36,703 nucleotides of DNA from Coemansia sp. RSA 922 (GCA_027577415.1 JANBQS010000098.1:1-36703), one strand, 5' to 3'; positions 8,719-22,300 are shown, counted from the stretch's first letter. Notes: generated from the sequence alone by a model not told the origin. Translations and numbers: made by a program.

Positions 8719-10131
8719 TCAGAGCCGACCTGGCTTGACACACATAGACGACAAGCGCGGCATCCGATCCAGCTGGTTGAGAAAGTCGCACACATCCTCG
8801 CGGTATGCCTCCTCAGGATCAACCACTTCATCGATGATAAGAGAAAATAGATTTGAATCCATGCTGCCAGAGTCCCACGAGGGGTCAGAGCTCAGAGCTA
8901 CACTGGTTGGCGCAGTACTCAGCGGTGCATCAGACTCAGGGCTAACCGCTGGTAGAACGCGCGGATCACGCAGCGTGGCGGCAAAATGCGAGGTGTCAAG
9001 GCCCCAGTTGCACAGAAGAGACTCCAGCTCCACGACAGTGCAGATCCCAGACGAAGGAGAGAGGGCAATCTCAATTCCCTCAGTTGGGCTATTTACGTGC
9101 TGGTAGTAAATGTCCCAGCCAGTCGCCGAGAGACGCTCAACCAGCCTCGATAGGAGCAAGTGGTGCTGGTGCTGAAGTTTGTCGGCATCAGCTAGCAGCT
9201 TCATGACGTCGTTAGGTGAGGCGCCATGCTCGCTGAGTGGCTGCTGGTTCTTGGCTGGAGCCGAATAAGGGATTGTGATAGTAACGCACTGGTCTGCCAA
9301 CGCCGCGCGTGCTTGAGCAGTTTTGGCAGCTGGATGCAAGACATTGACATTGTTGCGGCGCAAAGGCAAGGCTCCCTCGCTCGGAGTCTTGCTTGCAGTG
9401 GCGGGCACCTCTTTCTTGCAAGCAGAGGCGACGCGAGCGCCTGCCGTCGAGCGGCGAGAGCTGCGATCAGTTGCAAAAGTAGGTTCTGGAGCAAGAAACC
9501 TAATTCGAGTCTCATAGGCAAGCGGCGACACCATAGAGAACTCCCTGCGTTGCTGGGTCATCAGGCCAACCATCGTCTGACGTTGTATCTGAGCCATGAT
9601 GGCTCGTGCTGGTGATGCGCTGTTCGCTACAAAAGGTCCACTCATGCTGCGGGCAAAGATCTTCAAGTACGGCGACCACTTGCCGCCACTGCCAAACGCC
9701 CAGTTCTTAGATCCCAGGTGGGACCCTGCAAAGCGAGAGGCACCGGGCCACGCTTTCAACTGGGCGGCTAGTCTTTGTGAGATAGAGCGGACATACGAGT
9801 GAGCTCCTAGGCGCGACATGGCGTTCTTAGCCACGCAGCTGGTTCGAGGGACAAAGCGCGAGGTCCAGCCTAGCCCTCGAGGCATGGCTTCGCGCAGACG
9901 CCCAGCGGCAGTGTTAGAAAGCCCTTTCCCAGTCATAACACGCTTAGACACTTGCGCAGAGGCCGAGCTATAGGCATTGCGCAAATAGGCCAGTAGTCGT
10001 GATGGCCACTTGCCATCTCCTGGTACGCCACGACCATGTGGCGAGTATGTCTGATAGGTAGCGCGGCCAATGTGGCCTGCTCGAAACTTGGCTGTAGTAA
10101 GCAGTTGTCTAGCTGCAGCGGTAGCCAGCAT
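8719..10131 (-). CDS. Unrecognised protein, probably mitochondrial
   Basis: A single-exon protein of 470 residues that I do not recognise. The start is ATG 10131 (MLATAAARQLLTTAKFRAGH). The frame is open further upstream, but that stretch reads poly-Phe from a polypyrimidine promoter tract. The first 37 residues hold several Arg/Lys and no acid, which fits a mitochondrial presequence. Residues up to about 220 stay strongly basic and low in acid. The part most like a folded domain is at about 290-400: a beta-like VTITIPY, a His-rich helix with KLQHQHHLLLSRLVERLSA, then GWDIYY, and LESLLCNWGLDTSHF. The C-terminus is acidic (IIDEVVDPEEAYREDVCDFL). The helix plus WGLD arrangement faintly recalls uncharacterised fungal proteins sometimes labelled casein kinase II beta-like, but this is a weak memory and no function is claimed. 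It lies 176 bp downstream of TRA1 on the same strand. Confidence 0.72.
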   Translation of the reverse strand: MLATAAARQLLTTAKFRAGHIGRATYQTYSPHGRGVPGDGKWPSRLLAYLRNAYSSASAQVSKRVMTGKGLSNTAAGRLREAMPRGLGWTSRFVPRTSCVAKNAMSRLGAHSYVRSISQRLAAQLKAWPGASRFAGSHLGSKNWAFGSGGKWSPYLKIFARSMSGPFVANSASPARAIMAQIQRQTMVGLMTQQRREFSMVSPLAYETRIRFLAPEPTFATDRSSRRSTAGARVASACKKEVPATASKTPSEGALPLRRNNVNVLHPAAKTAQARAALADQCVTITIPYSAPAKNQQPLSEHGASPNDVMKLLADADKLQHQHHLLLSRLVERLSATGWDIYYQHVNSPTEGIEIALSPSSGICTVVELESLLCNWGLDTSHFAATLRDPRVLPAVSPESDAPLSTAPTSVALSSDPSWDSGSMDSNLFSLIIDEVVDPEEAYREDVCDFLNQLDRMPRLSSMCVKPGRL

Positions 10132-10156
10132 AGTTAAATTGCAATTGAGAGTGAGG

Positions 10157-10220
10157 AAATTGAAAATTGAAAATTGAATAAGAGTAGGAAAAGAAGAAAG
10201 AGAGAAGAAAAAGAAAAAGG
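10157..10220. repeat. Short AAATTGA tandem repeat next to a polypurine tract upstream of the 8719-10131 gene
   Basis: At 10157-10180 the unit AAATTGA recurs about three times. It is followed at 10181-10220 by an almost pure A/G stretch (pyrimidine-rich on the coding strand). It sits within 90 bp of the start codon and probably forms part of the core promoter or 5' leader. Confidence 0.6.
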
Positions 10221-10307
10221 TGTCACTTGGTTGTGCACCCTCAGGCATATCTGATCGCCGATTGGTCCCAGCTATTTCTCCGCTCAGTCCTGCAAAAACA
10301 CCACAGC

Positions 10308-13300
10308 CTACAGCCACGGCATCCAGCCAAAGTCCATCTTGGACAGGTTCGACGGAGCTACGGCTTGGCTCAAGAGCTGGACCAGTGGCTGCATCGGGGA
10401 AAGGTCCTTCTCTTGCACGTCCTTTGCAGGCAGCATCTCTGCCAGCTGGCCAGCCCGGTGCACAATGAGCTTGACGTTGCGCTCGCACATTTCAACTAGG
10501 GCCAGCGGATTGGCGGCGGCTAGAGGCTTCACAGTGGGAATGCTGATGAGCTCATCGCGCACGTAGAGATCGAGGAAGTCGCGCAAGAGGTGCTCAATCT
10601 CAGTAAAGCGCGACATGACCTTGTAGATGGCGAACGGGACAATGCCCTCAAGCCCCAGCTCTGTCACAAAGGCCTGGATGTTGGGCGTCAGGCGGAAAGG
10701 AACGGGCTCCATGTTATGCATTAGCCCCGGCGTCGCTTGCGTCGGAACCAAGTCGCTCAGACAAATATTGCCAGTTGTGCGCGATATGCCCAGCTTTGCT
10801 GGCGTCCGCTGCGTGCTGGCTATCATGTAGGCCAAGGCAATGCCAACCGAAGCTTGATAGGAGAAGTTCTCCCGATAGAGCCAGTAGTCCATTGGCGAGG
10901 CGGCGTGCAAGCGCACATCGTCGGACAGCAGCGATGCTGGCACCAGGCGCTGGCACACTTGCTCAAAGAGAACCAAGTTGGCCTCCTCGGCACTTGGAAG
11001 CTGCGAGATCAGCGTGCGCATCTGGGAAACAAAGTAGAGTACGGGCACAATTTCGGTGTTGCCATTGCGCGCACAAGCCGAGTCATAGACATCCTGCAGC
11101 GTAAAGGTGTTTGGCTGCTCTTGCACGAGTCGGATGTGCGGAGCAAGCGAGACGATCGTGGGCAGGTGGAAGGCCAGACGGTGCTGCTCCCACGTATCGC
11201 AGTCCTGCTCACCAGCAGCGTCCAAGTTGCGGTAGAGCTGCACCCAGCGCTCCTCCTGGTGGTGGTGGCGCGAGGTAAGGTTCTGCACGGCAAAGTGAAC
11301 GATGCTGCCGTCGCCGCCACGAATGGCCAGGTTTCGAGACACGCCGTTGCTCCGGAGCACAATCGACAGCTCGGGCAGGAAGCGCTCAATACGGACAAAA
11401 TCGTCGTTGTTGTCTGAAAGGTGCAGGTACTGGCCCGGCACTTCCACGTCCTCGAACTTTTGCTGCTCAAACTCGACCAAAAACGGACTGAACAGGCTCA
11501 GCATCAGCTTTGTCGGGCGCCGCTTAATTGCCTGGCGAAGCATCTGCTGCCACTGATAGAGCTTGGTCACATACTCGCACAAGTCCATCTCGCGCACCTT
11601 GCCAAAGTCAAGCTCGAATCGTGCCTTGATTGCACCCGATGGCAAGCCCACAGCTACTCGGCAGGTGTTGGCAACTATTATGTCTACCAGACCCAGGTCA
11701 AACTTGCCTTGCGAGACGTGCAAGTGCAGCTGCTGAAGGCCGTCCGAAAGGAGCCCGTGCACCAGGCGGTAGGTGTCTTCCTCGGGGTAGGGCTTGAGTC
11801 GGTGGACAATCTGGTCGATCATGGTCTCCATCGACAGGGCAAGCAGCGGGTGGGCGGTCTTTAGCTTGGGCATGAGCTCTTCAATGGCGGGGACGGCAGT
11901 CCCGCTCGACAGCCCTGGTGTCGGCGAAGCTGCTGTGTCTGTAGCTGCATTGGGCGGCGCTGAGCTTGCCAACGCTTGAGCAGGGGCCTGACTCGGGCCG
12001 TGGGGTTGTCTACGGCGCGCAATTTGACTCTCCTCACGGGCCGTGCGTAGTCCGTAGTACAGCGCCTGCGGGTACTGCTTAGCAATGCGCAGCAGGATCT
12101 GCTGTACCTGGCGACTATATGGCGCGTCGAGCCCAGCCAGCAGCTGGGGAATAAACGCAATCCAGTACCATGTTGGCATCTCGCTCTTGTAAGAGTCAAA
12201 TGCAGCACACACATTCCCACTGGCGTCGTCCTGGCTTAGCAGCCACAGCGTGCGGGCAAGATAGCGGCGCACACGCGGCCGCTTAGCCAGCCCCGCCGCT
12301 TGCATGTAGCAGCTGATGGCATTGACCGCGCCAGTTGTGTCGGGCATGTTGCTGCAGAAGCGCTCGTCGTTGTAGCGGCCCCACGCAGCCCACGCCTTGG
12401 GCGACCCCAGATCGAGCTGAATCCCCGTCGCAAAGGCGTGGTTGGCCTCCTCGAGCTTGCCCAGCTTCGCCAAAAACTGCCCCTTGAGCGTGAAGAATTC
12501 GGCCTTTTGCGTGGGCGTAAAATAGACCAGATTCGTATTGCTGATGACATCCAGCCCGCTCTGCAGCTCCTGTGGGCGATGGTAGTAGCACTTTGCTTGC
12601 TCGCGCAGCTTCAAAAACGCCTCTTGGATCTCGATGTTGGGCAGTGTGTAGATCCGCGTGAGCGAGTTAATGCATACGTCGACGAGCCCGTGCAGCCGGG
12701 CAATGTGTGCAAAGCGGTTAATGATCCAGGCCATCTCGTGGTAGCCGCGGTACGCGTACGACGTAAGAACAGAGTTGGCAGCTGCAGCACCCCCGCCGCC
12801 TCCGGCACTCGGCGTAGCGGCCTTTGGCGCTTCGGAGTCGGGCCTTGCCGCATCGCCACCGTCGGCAGCCGGCCCGTTGCTGTTTGCCTTCCGGCCACCC
12901 TTTGTATCGGATCCCTTATTTCCTGCCTTGGTTTTTGTTCCTGGTTTGGCCAGGCCATCGGCACCCAGGCCACCACCGCCGTTGCTCTCCTCGCCAGCGG
13001 CCACGCTCGGCTGGGTGATAAATGGCACATACACGTCGTTGATGGCCTTGAAGACGTGCTGTCGCCAGGCGATCAAGTCACTCCAGATGTTGATAGGGTC
13101 GCTGGGGTTGGGCAGCCGCTCGCGCCATGTCTGCAGCACCGACTTCAAGTCTCCCGACTTGCTCTCCAGGTTGTCCACCTTGGTTGACGACAGGCTCGAG
13201 TAAATGTTGCTCGCGTCACCAAGCTCGACCATTAGTTGGAACATGTGCAGCATGCCAATATGAGCTGGCGTGCCCACGGGCGGGAGCTCGCTCCAGTGCT

Positions 13301-16300
13301 GGAGACACGTCTTGATCCCTTCCTTGCACATACGCTGAAAGTCGGCCGTTTTGGAACGCTCGGCGCCGCCTTTGGTAAGAGCCAGGTACGTCTCGTAGAA
13401 CTTGGCACGCGGGCTGGAGGCAAATTCCGACGAAGAGGCCTTGATGAGCTGCCGCACTTGCGCCTGCCGCTCGCTCCAGTCCCAGGAGCGCCACCCAGCC
13501 TCCAACTCAATTTCGGGAAGCGACTCGTGAAAGCCGAGCTCCAGCAGCACGTCCCAATTCTGCAGGCGCTTTGTCGTCTCAACCCAGCGCGACTCCCACA
13601 GGCAGTATTCGGACTCCGAAAACGGTAACACTCCCGCACGGGCCTTTGCTTGTGCGCGCTCATAGGCGCCTTGCGCGTTCGCCCAATCACCCAGCTGCTC
13701 ATACGAAAGTGCAATATGCGACTCCTTGTACTGGCAGTGCCGCTTCCAAGCGCCGTAAAAGTAGTGGTGGGCCGAGAGCGACGTATACAGCTCCGAGAGC
13801 GCGTCAAACGCGCCAAGCTCCACGCCCATCGCACGGTCAAATATCGCCGACTCTACCTCGCGGCGATCCAGAATCTTTTGCTCAAGCAACGTCAAAGACG
13901 AATACCATGCGCCGTAAGTCTGGCCCAGGTAGCGTAAAAGCTGAGGCGGTAGGCGTGGTGGCGGCACGCACGCGCTGAGCGCATCTAGGATGGCCTGGAT
14001 GACGTTTGGCCGCATCGACGTCTGCGACTGGTGGTACGGCTTGGCCAAAAGCCGAGTGAGCCCACTAGTCAAGTCGTGGCGCTCCTTGCTGGCCAGATTC
14101 TGCCATAGCAGTGGCAGCAGCAGCGTCCAAGTGCGATAGGCAAACTGAGTATCGAGAAGAACCATTCGCGCTAGTGGAGCCACGACGTCGCCTACTGTTA
14201 CTTGCGTCCGAGCATTCCAAGCACGAGCAGATGTTGAAAACATGCTGGGGCTGTCCGCCCTAGCAGCGCTCGAGCACGGCTCTGACAAGCCCAGGTCGAG
14301 GGCATCGCCATTGTGGTTCCCATCAGTCTGCGGCAGGGAGCTAGCTCGATGACCGTTGTTACCCAAGCGTGGCTCGTGGTCGACGTCCATGTCAATGTCC
14401 ACGCTGGCGTCTGCGTCTGTTCCAGGCTGTGTGGCGTCGGAGTCACAGACAAAAAGTCTAGCGGCGGTGGCTGCATTGCCTGCAAGACGACTGCTAACAA
14501 ACGAGCGGAGATTGGCACGCTGGTGCGTTGACGCAAAGAGTAGCGGCAGGCACTGCTGCAGCCAAAAGGTCGAAGAAACGCTTTCCCAGTTTTGCGTCTC
14601 CAGCAGGTAGTTCAGCCTGACAGGGAGCGAGAGTGGCATGTTGGCGTCAAACGTTTCGAGGAAGCGGCCGCGCATCTCACTGTCCTCGCTTTGCATCCCG
14701 GACAGAAATGCCTGCTCCAAGCGCATGGTCATCTCCGAACGGGTAAAGCGAGGGTCGTTGTACACCTCCAGAACCAGGGTAAGATACCTACGCTCCAGCA
14801 GGGCAAACGGATCTACATGCCCTAAGGCCCCACTAGCGCCTGTCGGCCGGTCACCACTACCACTCGCAGAGCGCGCTGGCGTAGCCGACGCTGCTACTGA
14901 TGCCCGTGCGCCGGCCCTGCTGGCGTTGTCGTTCGCAGATGCCGATCCATGTACAAAGCTCATCATAGAGGACATTAGCATGGCCTTCTCCTTGATGGTG
15001 GGGAATACGTCCTGCGTGTCAAGAACCCACTCGCGCACAATGGCCAAGACGACGTGCAACAGCGCCGGATCACTCGACCTCTCGATAAGCTGAATTATGT
15101 GAGTGAGGAAGCTGCGCCGCTGGTCACCAAGGCGAGAGATGTTGCTACGGAGGAGTACGAGCAGCATAAGCAGTATATCCAAGGGCGTCTCGCCCTTGAC
15201 AATCGCGTCGACAGTCAGCGGAAGGTGATTGTTGGCCGATACCATGCTGATTATGTCGGCAGCGCTGTTTGCAGCCCGAGGAGTCGAGCCAGAGACACTG
15301 TCGCTAGCCATCGTGGCAACTGAAATCGACGAGCTAGACGACTGTAGCGTGGGCTGAGTTGGAGCAGAGTTAGAGGGCGAGCCCAGCGAAACTGCTGCTG
15401 CATGCGAGTTGTGGTCCTTGATACACCTTAGTACAAGCTTCATGAGGTGCGGGGTGTACGAGTTAAACTGCTCGCCCGTGTACTCGCCGACAGCGTCAAG
15501 AATCAACAGCGTGCCAAATATGTTTGTTCCGTCTTGCAAGTTCTTGCCAATCAAGGTCTCTGTGTGCGTCTTCAGCTCCGACACTACGGGGGAGTTGTCC
15601 AGTCGCTCGTTGTCGGCGGCCTGCTCGTACAGTTGCCGAATCATTGAGGCAACAAGCTTTTGAACTTGGCCGTTGTCCACAACTATGCACTTGCGAATGA
15701 TGCTGACCAACGTTCCGTAGTACTCCTCAAACCATACTGCTTGCATTTGGGCTGTGACGGCAGACAGAACCGTCAGAATGTGCAAGACTAGTTGCTGGTT
15801 CATGCCTTGAGACTCGATCTGCTGCACCGACCGCTCGAAGAATGTCAAGCGAAGGTGCATTGGCGGCCACTTGGACGTATCCAAGTATCGAGTGAGTAGA
15901 TCCAATGCACGCGGCCCGAGGTTTGACTTTAAGGCAAAGTCAAAGACCAGGCACAGCATACGCAATAGCAGTCCAACGATGGTCTCGCGGCGTGCCTCTG
16001 TCAGCAGGTCCGAGGCTGTGGCGTTGGGGCCGCCACTTCCACCAACGACACAGGTACTTGGGTCTTTTGGCATGTCGCCGACCGCCTCGCCTGTAGAGGA
16101 AATCGCGCTTGCAACAATAGGCGCCGACCCGCTGCCGACAGCACCGCCTGCTGGCTCCAGCATTTCGTGCCACTTGAGGAGTAGATCCATGATATCCAGT
16201 GCTAGCGTCCGTGTCTCCGATGTGGCGCTGTGAGTAAGGCACATCTTTTGCAGAATCCCAACAAGGTTCGAGGCAAAGTGCATGCGATAGGGGAAGAATA

Positions 16301-19300
16301 TGGCTGCGTGTCCTGCGATCAGTTGGTAGACGTGGGTTGTGAGCGCCAGCGACGAGCTGTGATCAATAAGAACGCGCTTTGCCAATACTACCCATGCAGG
16401 CAATCCAGTATTGCTCGCGCCAGAAGCATCGGCGCTGCTACTAGTGCTTGCGGCCGACTGACCCAGGCGGAGCGGCAATACTGGGAGCAAGATGTCGAGA
16501 GCCTGCCTGACCAAAAACCGGCTCTCGACTTGGTGCGCCTTGAGTAGCGAGCTGTAGGCCTGTAAGGTGATCTTTGCCGGCGTGTCAAAGGCGGCAATGA
16601 ACTGAGACACCAAGACATACGACGCATTTTTGATCATAATGTCGTCGTTGCGGATGAAAATCCAACCAAACTTGATTATGTCCTTGCGCAAGTCGGCGAC
16701 AGCACTGACTGCGTGGCGCATCAGTATCGACGACAGCTGCACTAGCTCGAGCCTGACCGACGCCTTGGTAACTGCCATCGCCTGGGCACTGGAGGACATG
16801 TGCAAGACCCACACGCGCTGGTGAATCAGCGATATGACCTGGCCGCGCAAGAGTTCGGCACTCCGCTGCTCCTGAGACAGGTGGCCACTGGCAGTGACGT
16901 CAGCGTCGCCAACACCGCTGTCATGAGCCGCAATCGAGGGCAGGGTAAACACCGTGGCAACCATCGGATTGATAAGGTGCTGAAGCAGCGTGGAGTTTGC
17001 CTCGTCGGAGATGCTGCTGTCGCCTAGCCGTAGTAAGAATGCCGATAGTATCTCACGCCGCTTAGCAATTGACCACTTGGTAATGAGCTCGGTCCACACG
17101 TACTGGAATATAAACGACACATCGATTGCGCCAGAGCTGTGCCCAGATATTTCCAATAGCTTGAACAGGATCGACGGTGGGTTGGACATGGCGCGGGTGG
17201 CCAAAAGCAGCGAGCGCACCAAGTGCTCAATAAGTACCGGCTTTGCTAAGCGCGAAACTTGGTCCGTGATGACTGTCAGGCTGTTGGCGGCGCTCCAAGC
17301 CTCCAAAAGCGCCGAGAGCAAGTCACTGCGCTCCTCCAACCACAGTGGCGTGTATTCCATGCACGTGTGAATCAAGGCCACGACAGACATGGCGATGTAC
17401 AAGCGCTTGTAGACTAAATCGCCCGAATCCCGCGCTTGCTCAGCCGGATCAGCTTTCTCCTCGTCTACGGGCATTGCCGTGTCAGCGCGTGGCTGCTCGC
17501 TAAAGCTATTTAGCAAGTCGATCAGCATTGGGGTTTGGTTGACCAGCGCCTCGCGCAGCGGACCGCTTTCAGGACAACTGATGGCGTGGGCGAAGATGCG
17601 CGCAAAGTGAGTGCTCTCAATCCGCTCAATAAAGTACACCGCCGATTCCGCCGGGTAGCGATTGAGGAACTTGAACAGGGGCTTTCTGAAGGGGCTCGAT
17701 TCTCGGCGGCACAGATGTACCTCCAAGTTGACGACTGAGCTCACCAAGTCATCCAAGAGTACGCTGGCTGACGAGGGCAGCAAGTGGAACACTTTCAAGA
17801 TGGCAACCAGGATCTTGATCTCGTGCATGTCTTCTATCGACTTTTCCAATGCCGCCTGCAACAGCTGCGGGTTGGCCCATTGCTGCATGTGGTCCAAGAG
17901 CTTGCGACCAACTTCGACTTTAAAGTAGTTGGTCAACAGCTGGAGCAACCGCGCCAGTCCGTCGAGGCTTGCGACTGTCAAGCGCTTGTAGTCCGACAAG
18001 TTCATCAAGATGGGTCGCAAGCCAGTCTGGAGGAGGTCTCTGGGCAATTTTTGTTGCTGGAGCAGAACTTGCTTTAGGCCGTCGTTCGCAGCATCGACGA
18101 CCTCGACGGACTTGTGATAGAGCGACTTGAAGAAGACTGAGATGATGCGAGCTCGAGTATGCGTGTTCTTGGCGTCAGCAAACTCGGGGCGAACCATAGC
18201 AGCAGTCAGCATTCGAATGCACACGTGGCGAAGATGGGTGAGCGACACGGTATTGCTGCGCACTTGGGCCGGGTGGTTAACGAGCGCTTGGTCCTCGGCA
18301 TCAGCAAGTGCCAGGGCCTCGGACAAGAGTCGAAGAAGCTCCTCGTTGATCTCAAGGAAGGGCGGGTCGAGGGACAGGCAGTACGTGATGGCGTCAATAT
18401 TGCCAATCTGCATGTTGTGAGGCAGGGCGCGCAGGGGCTTGCCAAAGATGGGAACCAGAAGCCTATCACGGGAAGGGAGCAGCAGAGCTGTCACGCTGCA
18501 CCCAGTGACACCAACCAGGATATCCAAACACGCCTTTGTCGCATCTCGCACCTCAGTGCTAGGATTGGCAAGTTCCTTGGTGATAAGGGCCAAAAACGAG
18601 TTTATCAGTCGGCCATTATCCGGAGAAAGGCGGGCTGTAAGCCTCTGGAATGCCGCCATGGACTGAGTAGTAGATGCGCTAATACTAGGCGGCCTGGCCA
18701 CGCTTGGACTAGCAGCGCCGTCGCTCGCCGCAGAAGAAATCACGACGTCAACACAGTCGAGAGCAGCATCTGTAGGAGTATCGGCGTTACTCTTGACAAT
18801 GGAGTCTGTCAAAAGTTGTTCATCAACTACATCGGCCGCGATGCTGTCGCTGCCAGCAATCGCGCTGTCCGGGTCGACCAACAGGACATCATCGCTGTTA
18901 GCAGAGGCGTCGGCAGCAGCAGCAGCAGCAGCAGCTACGCCATCTACAGGCAATACTGGCGCCGATCCTTCCGTCGCCTCCACGCCAGTTGCCTGCTCTG
19001 CGGCGCCTCCATCGATCATCATGGCATCAGCGCTGCTATCCAATGTGCTCGAACCAGTATCATCGCCCAAAGATTTCACTCCATGCAGGTCGTTGTCCGT
19101 AGTGGTATCCATGTCGTCATTAACGGCAACTGAATCAACTACCACGGAGTCGGCTGCCGGCAAGCCCGAGGTCGCCTTGGCATCCGCGCGTTCACTAGAA
19201 GCGATATCGCGCGGCGTGTCCCCAGTAGCGCCTTCATGGTCATCATCGCCTTCATCGATATCTGCTGCGGCCACCCTCTCGGCGATGTCGGCCTCTGTTG

Positions 19301-22300
19301 GGGCAAACATGGCAGCAGGGAATGCTTGCCGGATGATTTCAAGCAGGGTCTCGCGCGAGTGCGCTGGCTCGGCGCTCTGAATGACGTTCAGATGGGTGTC
19401 CTTCAGAGTAAACAGCAGTGCCTTGCTCAACTCTAGCAAGTTGTCTGCTAACCAGGCCCGGCCCAAATGGAGATCTTGGATAAGAAAGGTCACCCCCTTG
19501 CAGCCGCTGAGCTTGGTCTCGATATTGGGGTCATAGCAGGCTGCGCACAAGTCAGACACAATGCTCCGCATAGCGGGTAGCTGGCCAACTAGAGACTCCT
19601 TATCGGGAAGAAGGTCGTGCAATGCCGTGTAAAAGAATCGCAGCATTAGACATCCAGTAGAGCGAAGACGGTCAGAGTGCGACACCAGAGCCCGTGAGAT
19701 GGCGTCGGGGACGGCAATTGCAAGCGCCGTGGGGCACAGCTGGTCTCTGTCAAGGCCGGATGGGTCGGGGTTGACCATATCTACACATTGGGAAATGTGC
19801 TGCTGTGCGCCAAGCGAGATGATGGTCCGTAGCAGGTTGCGAGCCAAGTCACTGTCGGAGCAAGCCAGGCTTAGCGCCCATAGCACCTGCATAAGGCCAC
19901 TGTGACTAATTGGCATCGCCTTGCCTGGCGAATAGAAGCTGGCGTAGACTTCGCTAAGCGAGGTTGATCCCATGGACGTCGCGGAGGTGGCTGCAAACAG
20001 CGAGGCATCGTTGTTGGGCGCACCTGGGCTACCCTTGAAGCTATCGCCGATAGACGGAGAGGCTGAGATTATGCGCTCCAGCGCCAAACCACCCTGATAG
20101 CGGGGCGAAGCAATGTTGGCCAGTCGCTTTAGTAACAGCGGATCCGAAGTCAAGTCGACCAGACGCTGGCCACAGTCGGCAACAGCAGTCTGATCTCTTC
20201 GCGATGGGAGCTCGCCAACAAATGGAAGAACCAGCATGTACCGGGCGCAGGCCACGACAAATTCCACAGCGTCCTTGCGCGCTAGCTCAAGCTTCTTGGC
20301 TGGAGCGTGGTCCTCAAGGACCGTAATCGAAAAGGCTATTGCGTCGCCAAGCGGCATAGACACAAGGCCTGGAAGCGCCTCAAACGTCAGTGGGACAGAA
20401 AAGCATCCGTCGCCAGCACTTGCATGTCCATCAGTCTCGCTTGGAAAGCGCGTCAGCAGCATGTGGCGATTCCGTCCACCAAGCTTGCCCAAGATACGTG
20501 CGGCTACTGGCGCTTGCGATGAGGCACTTGAGGGGAGCCGCAGGTGCACCCACAGAGAGGACATGATCTCGTCCATGACAGGAGTAAGAATCGGGTCCAG
20601 GAACTCGCGTGTCAGGTTGTCAATGCAGAGCTCAAGGGTGCGCAGGCCCTGGCTAACTAGCTCGGGCCCGGACTCTAGCGCAAAGACCAGCGGCTTCATC
20701 AGCAGCGACAGATAGGGAAGAAGCACGCTGAGACGAACGGGGACGGTCAGGCAAATCTCGACAAACAACTCTTGCATCGGTGAGGCTCGCTTCGTGAAGC
20801 CCAGCGCGCCGTTGAGGGTCTCCAGCAGATTCTGCAGCACGGGGAACACTTCCTTGTACAGCGACTCGTAGCGGCCGCCGCCGATGCTGCGGAACAGCGC
20901 GCGCAGTAGCAGAAAGTAGTTTTCGGGCTTTTTGGCAGACTTGCTAATGGTGAGGGCAGAGTTGATAATGGGCTGGATGTACGGCTGTAGGACGGGCTCG
21001 TTTGCCTCGGGGAAGAAGGCCAACGCCAGGAAGGCGATTTTAAACAGGTGCAGCATGGTGCCTGTAAGTGCCTCGTCGTCCGACCCAAGAAGCTCCAAGC
21101 GGTCGCACATATAGCGAAGCATGATCGAAATGAAGGCTGGCGAAGTCGCATCAAAGGCGACAAACACTTGAACGCTGGATATGGCCGCGCAATGGTCGAT
21201 CATGGCGCGGAATGCATAGTCAAACTGGGACGTAAACAGCTCGTGAAAGACGGCAGGGTCTAAGTTGACAAAGAGGTTGGCAAATTGCTCAATCTGCTCT
21301 TTCCCTTCGCGGTCGACAAGCTTGATCTGGGCCTCTCGCGATGTCGGCGGCGATGACGCAGCAGGCACATCCAGGCTGCTGCTGCCGCCGCCGCCATCGC
21401 CAGAGACTTTGGCTGTATGATCGCCAGCACTGTTGCCATGAGACGCGCCGTCATTAGCAAACTCGGCCTTGACGCGCTCAACATCGTGGATACGACAAGC
21501 CCGGAGTCCCTCGCGGAAAAGAGATGTCAGGAGCTCGAGCTCAAAGCCAGCCAATTCGGCTTCGTGGTCTGCCACAATGGACTGAGCGCCTACCATCGCC
21601 ACTGCTGCTGCTGTCCCCGCCTCGGGCCTTGCGATGGGCGGCGGGCGCGGCCCCATGCCCACAGCCAGCACAGAGTCGCACTTTCTCAGCGCGTAAATGA
21701 CGTTTTTGCACCCAGTCACCAAGCTACGCAGGAGAAAGCGCAGCTCCTTAATCTTGTCGCCTTGCTCAAAGGCGTTGGTGCGAATCAGCTCGTTGGCGCC
21801 GTAGAGCTTCTCTTCTGCGTAGATGCCGCCCGACTTTATGTCCGCAATGGCGGCCACTGCTTGGTCGCCGATGGTGGAGAACGAGGAGATGAACGTTTTG
21901 AGAATCGCCAGCAGCAGCACCCGTCCCTGCTGCTTGCTGGGGATGTGCATGATGCACTCGGTAATGTTGTGGAGGAGCTTGGCGCACATGGTGTGCACGC
22001 CCGAGCTGAGCTGCTGGTCGTGCATGCAGCCAGCGTAAAAGTCCACCATCCGCGAGAGCTGGCTCGGCGAGAGATCAGAGCGGATGTGGTGCATGAGGTC
22101 GGCCAGCATGCTAAATGCAAAGGGCCTCAAGATGCACTGGCTGGCTAGTCCGGAGCCAACTAGTACCTGCATGTCCAGGAACTTGTCGGCAATCGGGACA
22201 AATGCCTTGCGTATTTCTGTCGAGACAATGTGGCGGGTGGCGATGAGCATCTCTTTGCGAGTGGCAGTGGCCTCGGCAGGACACGAGCAAAGCAGCTGCA

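Noticed and set aside
10308..11430. TRA1 as an active PI3K-like kinase
   Set aside because: The catalytic loop and DFG-type residues are absent, as in all TRRAP proteins.
12300..13187. Plus-strand 295-codon frame opposite TRA1
   Set aside because: It lies antisense to highly conserved FAT-domain coding sequence, has a composition typical of a GC-rich shadow frame, and matches no family.
13232..13840. Minus-strand 202-codon frame overlapping TRA1 in another frame
   Set aside because: The TRA1 frame is conserved through this interval; the overlapping frame shows only Arg/Ser-rich shadow sequence.
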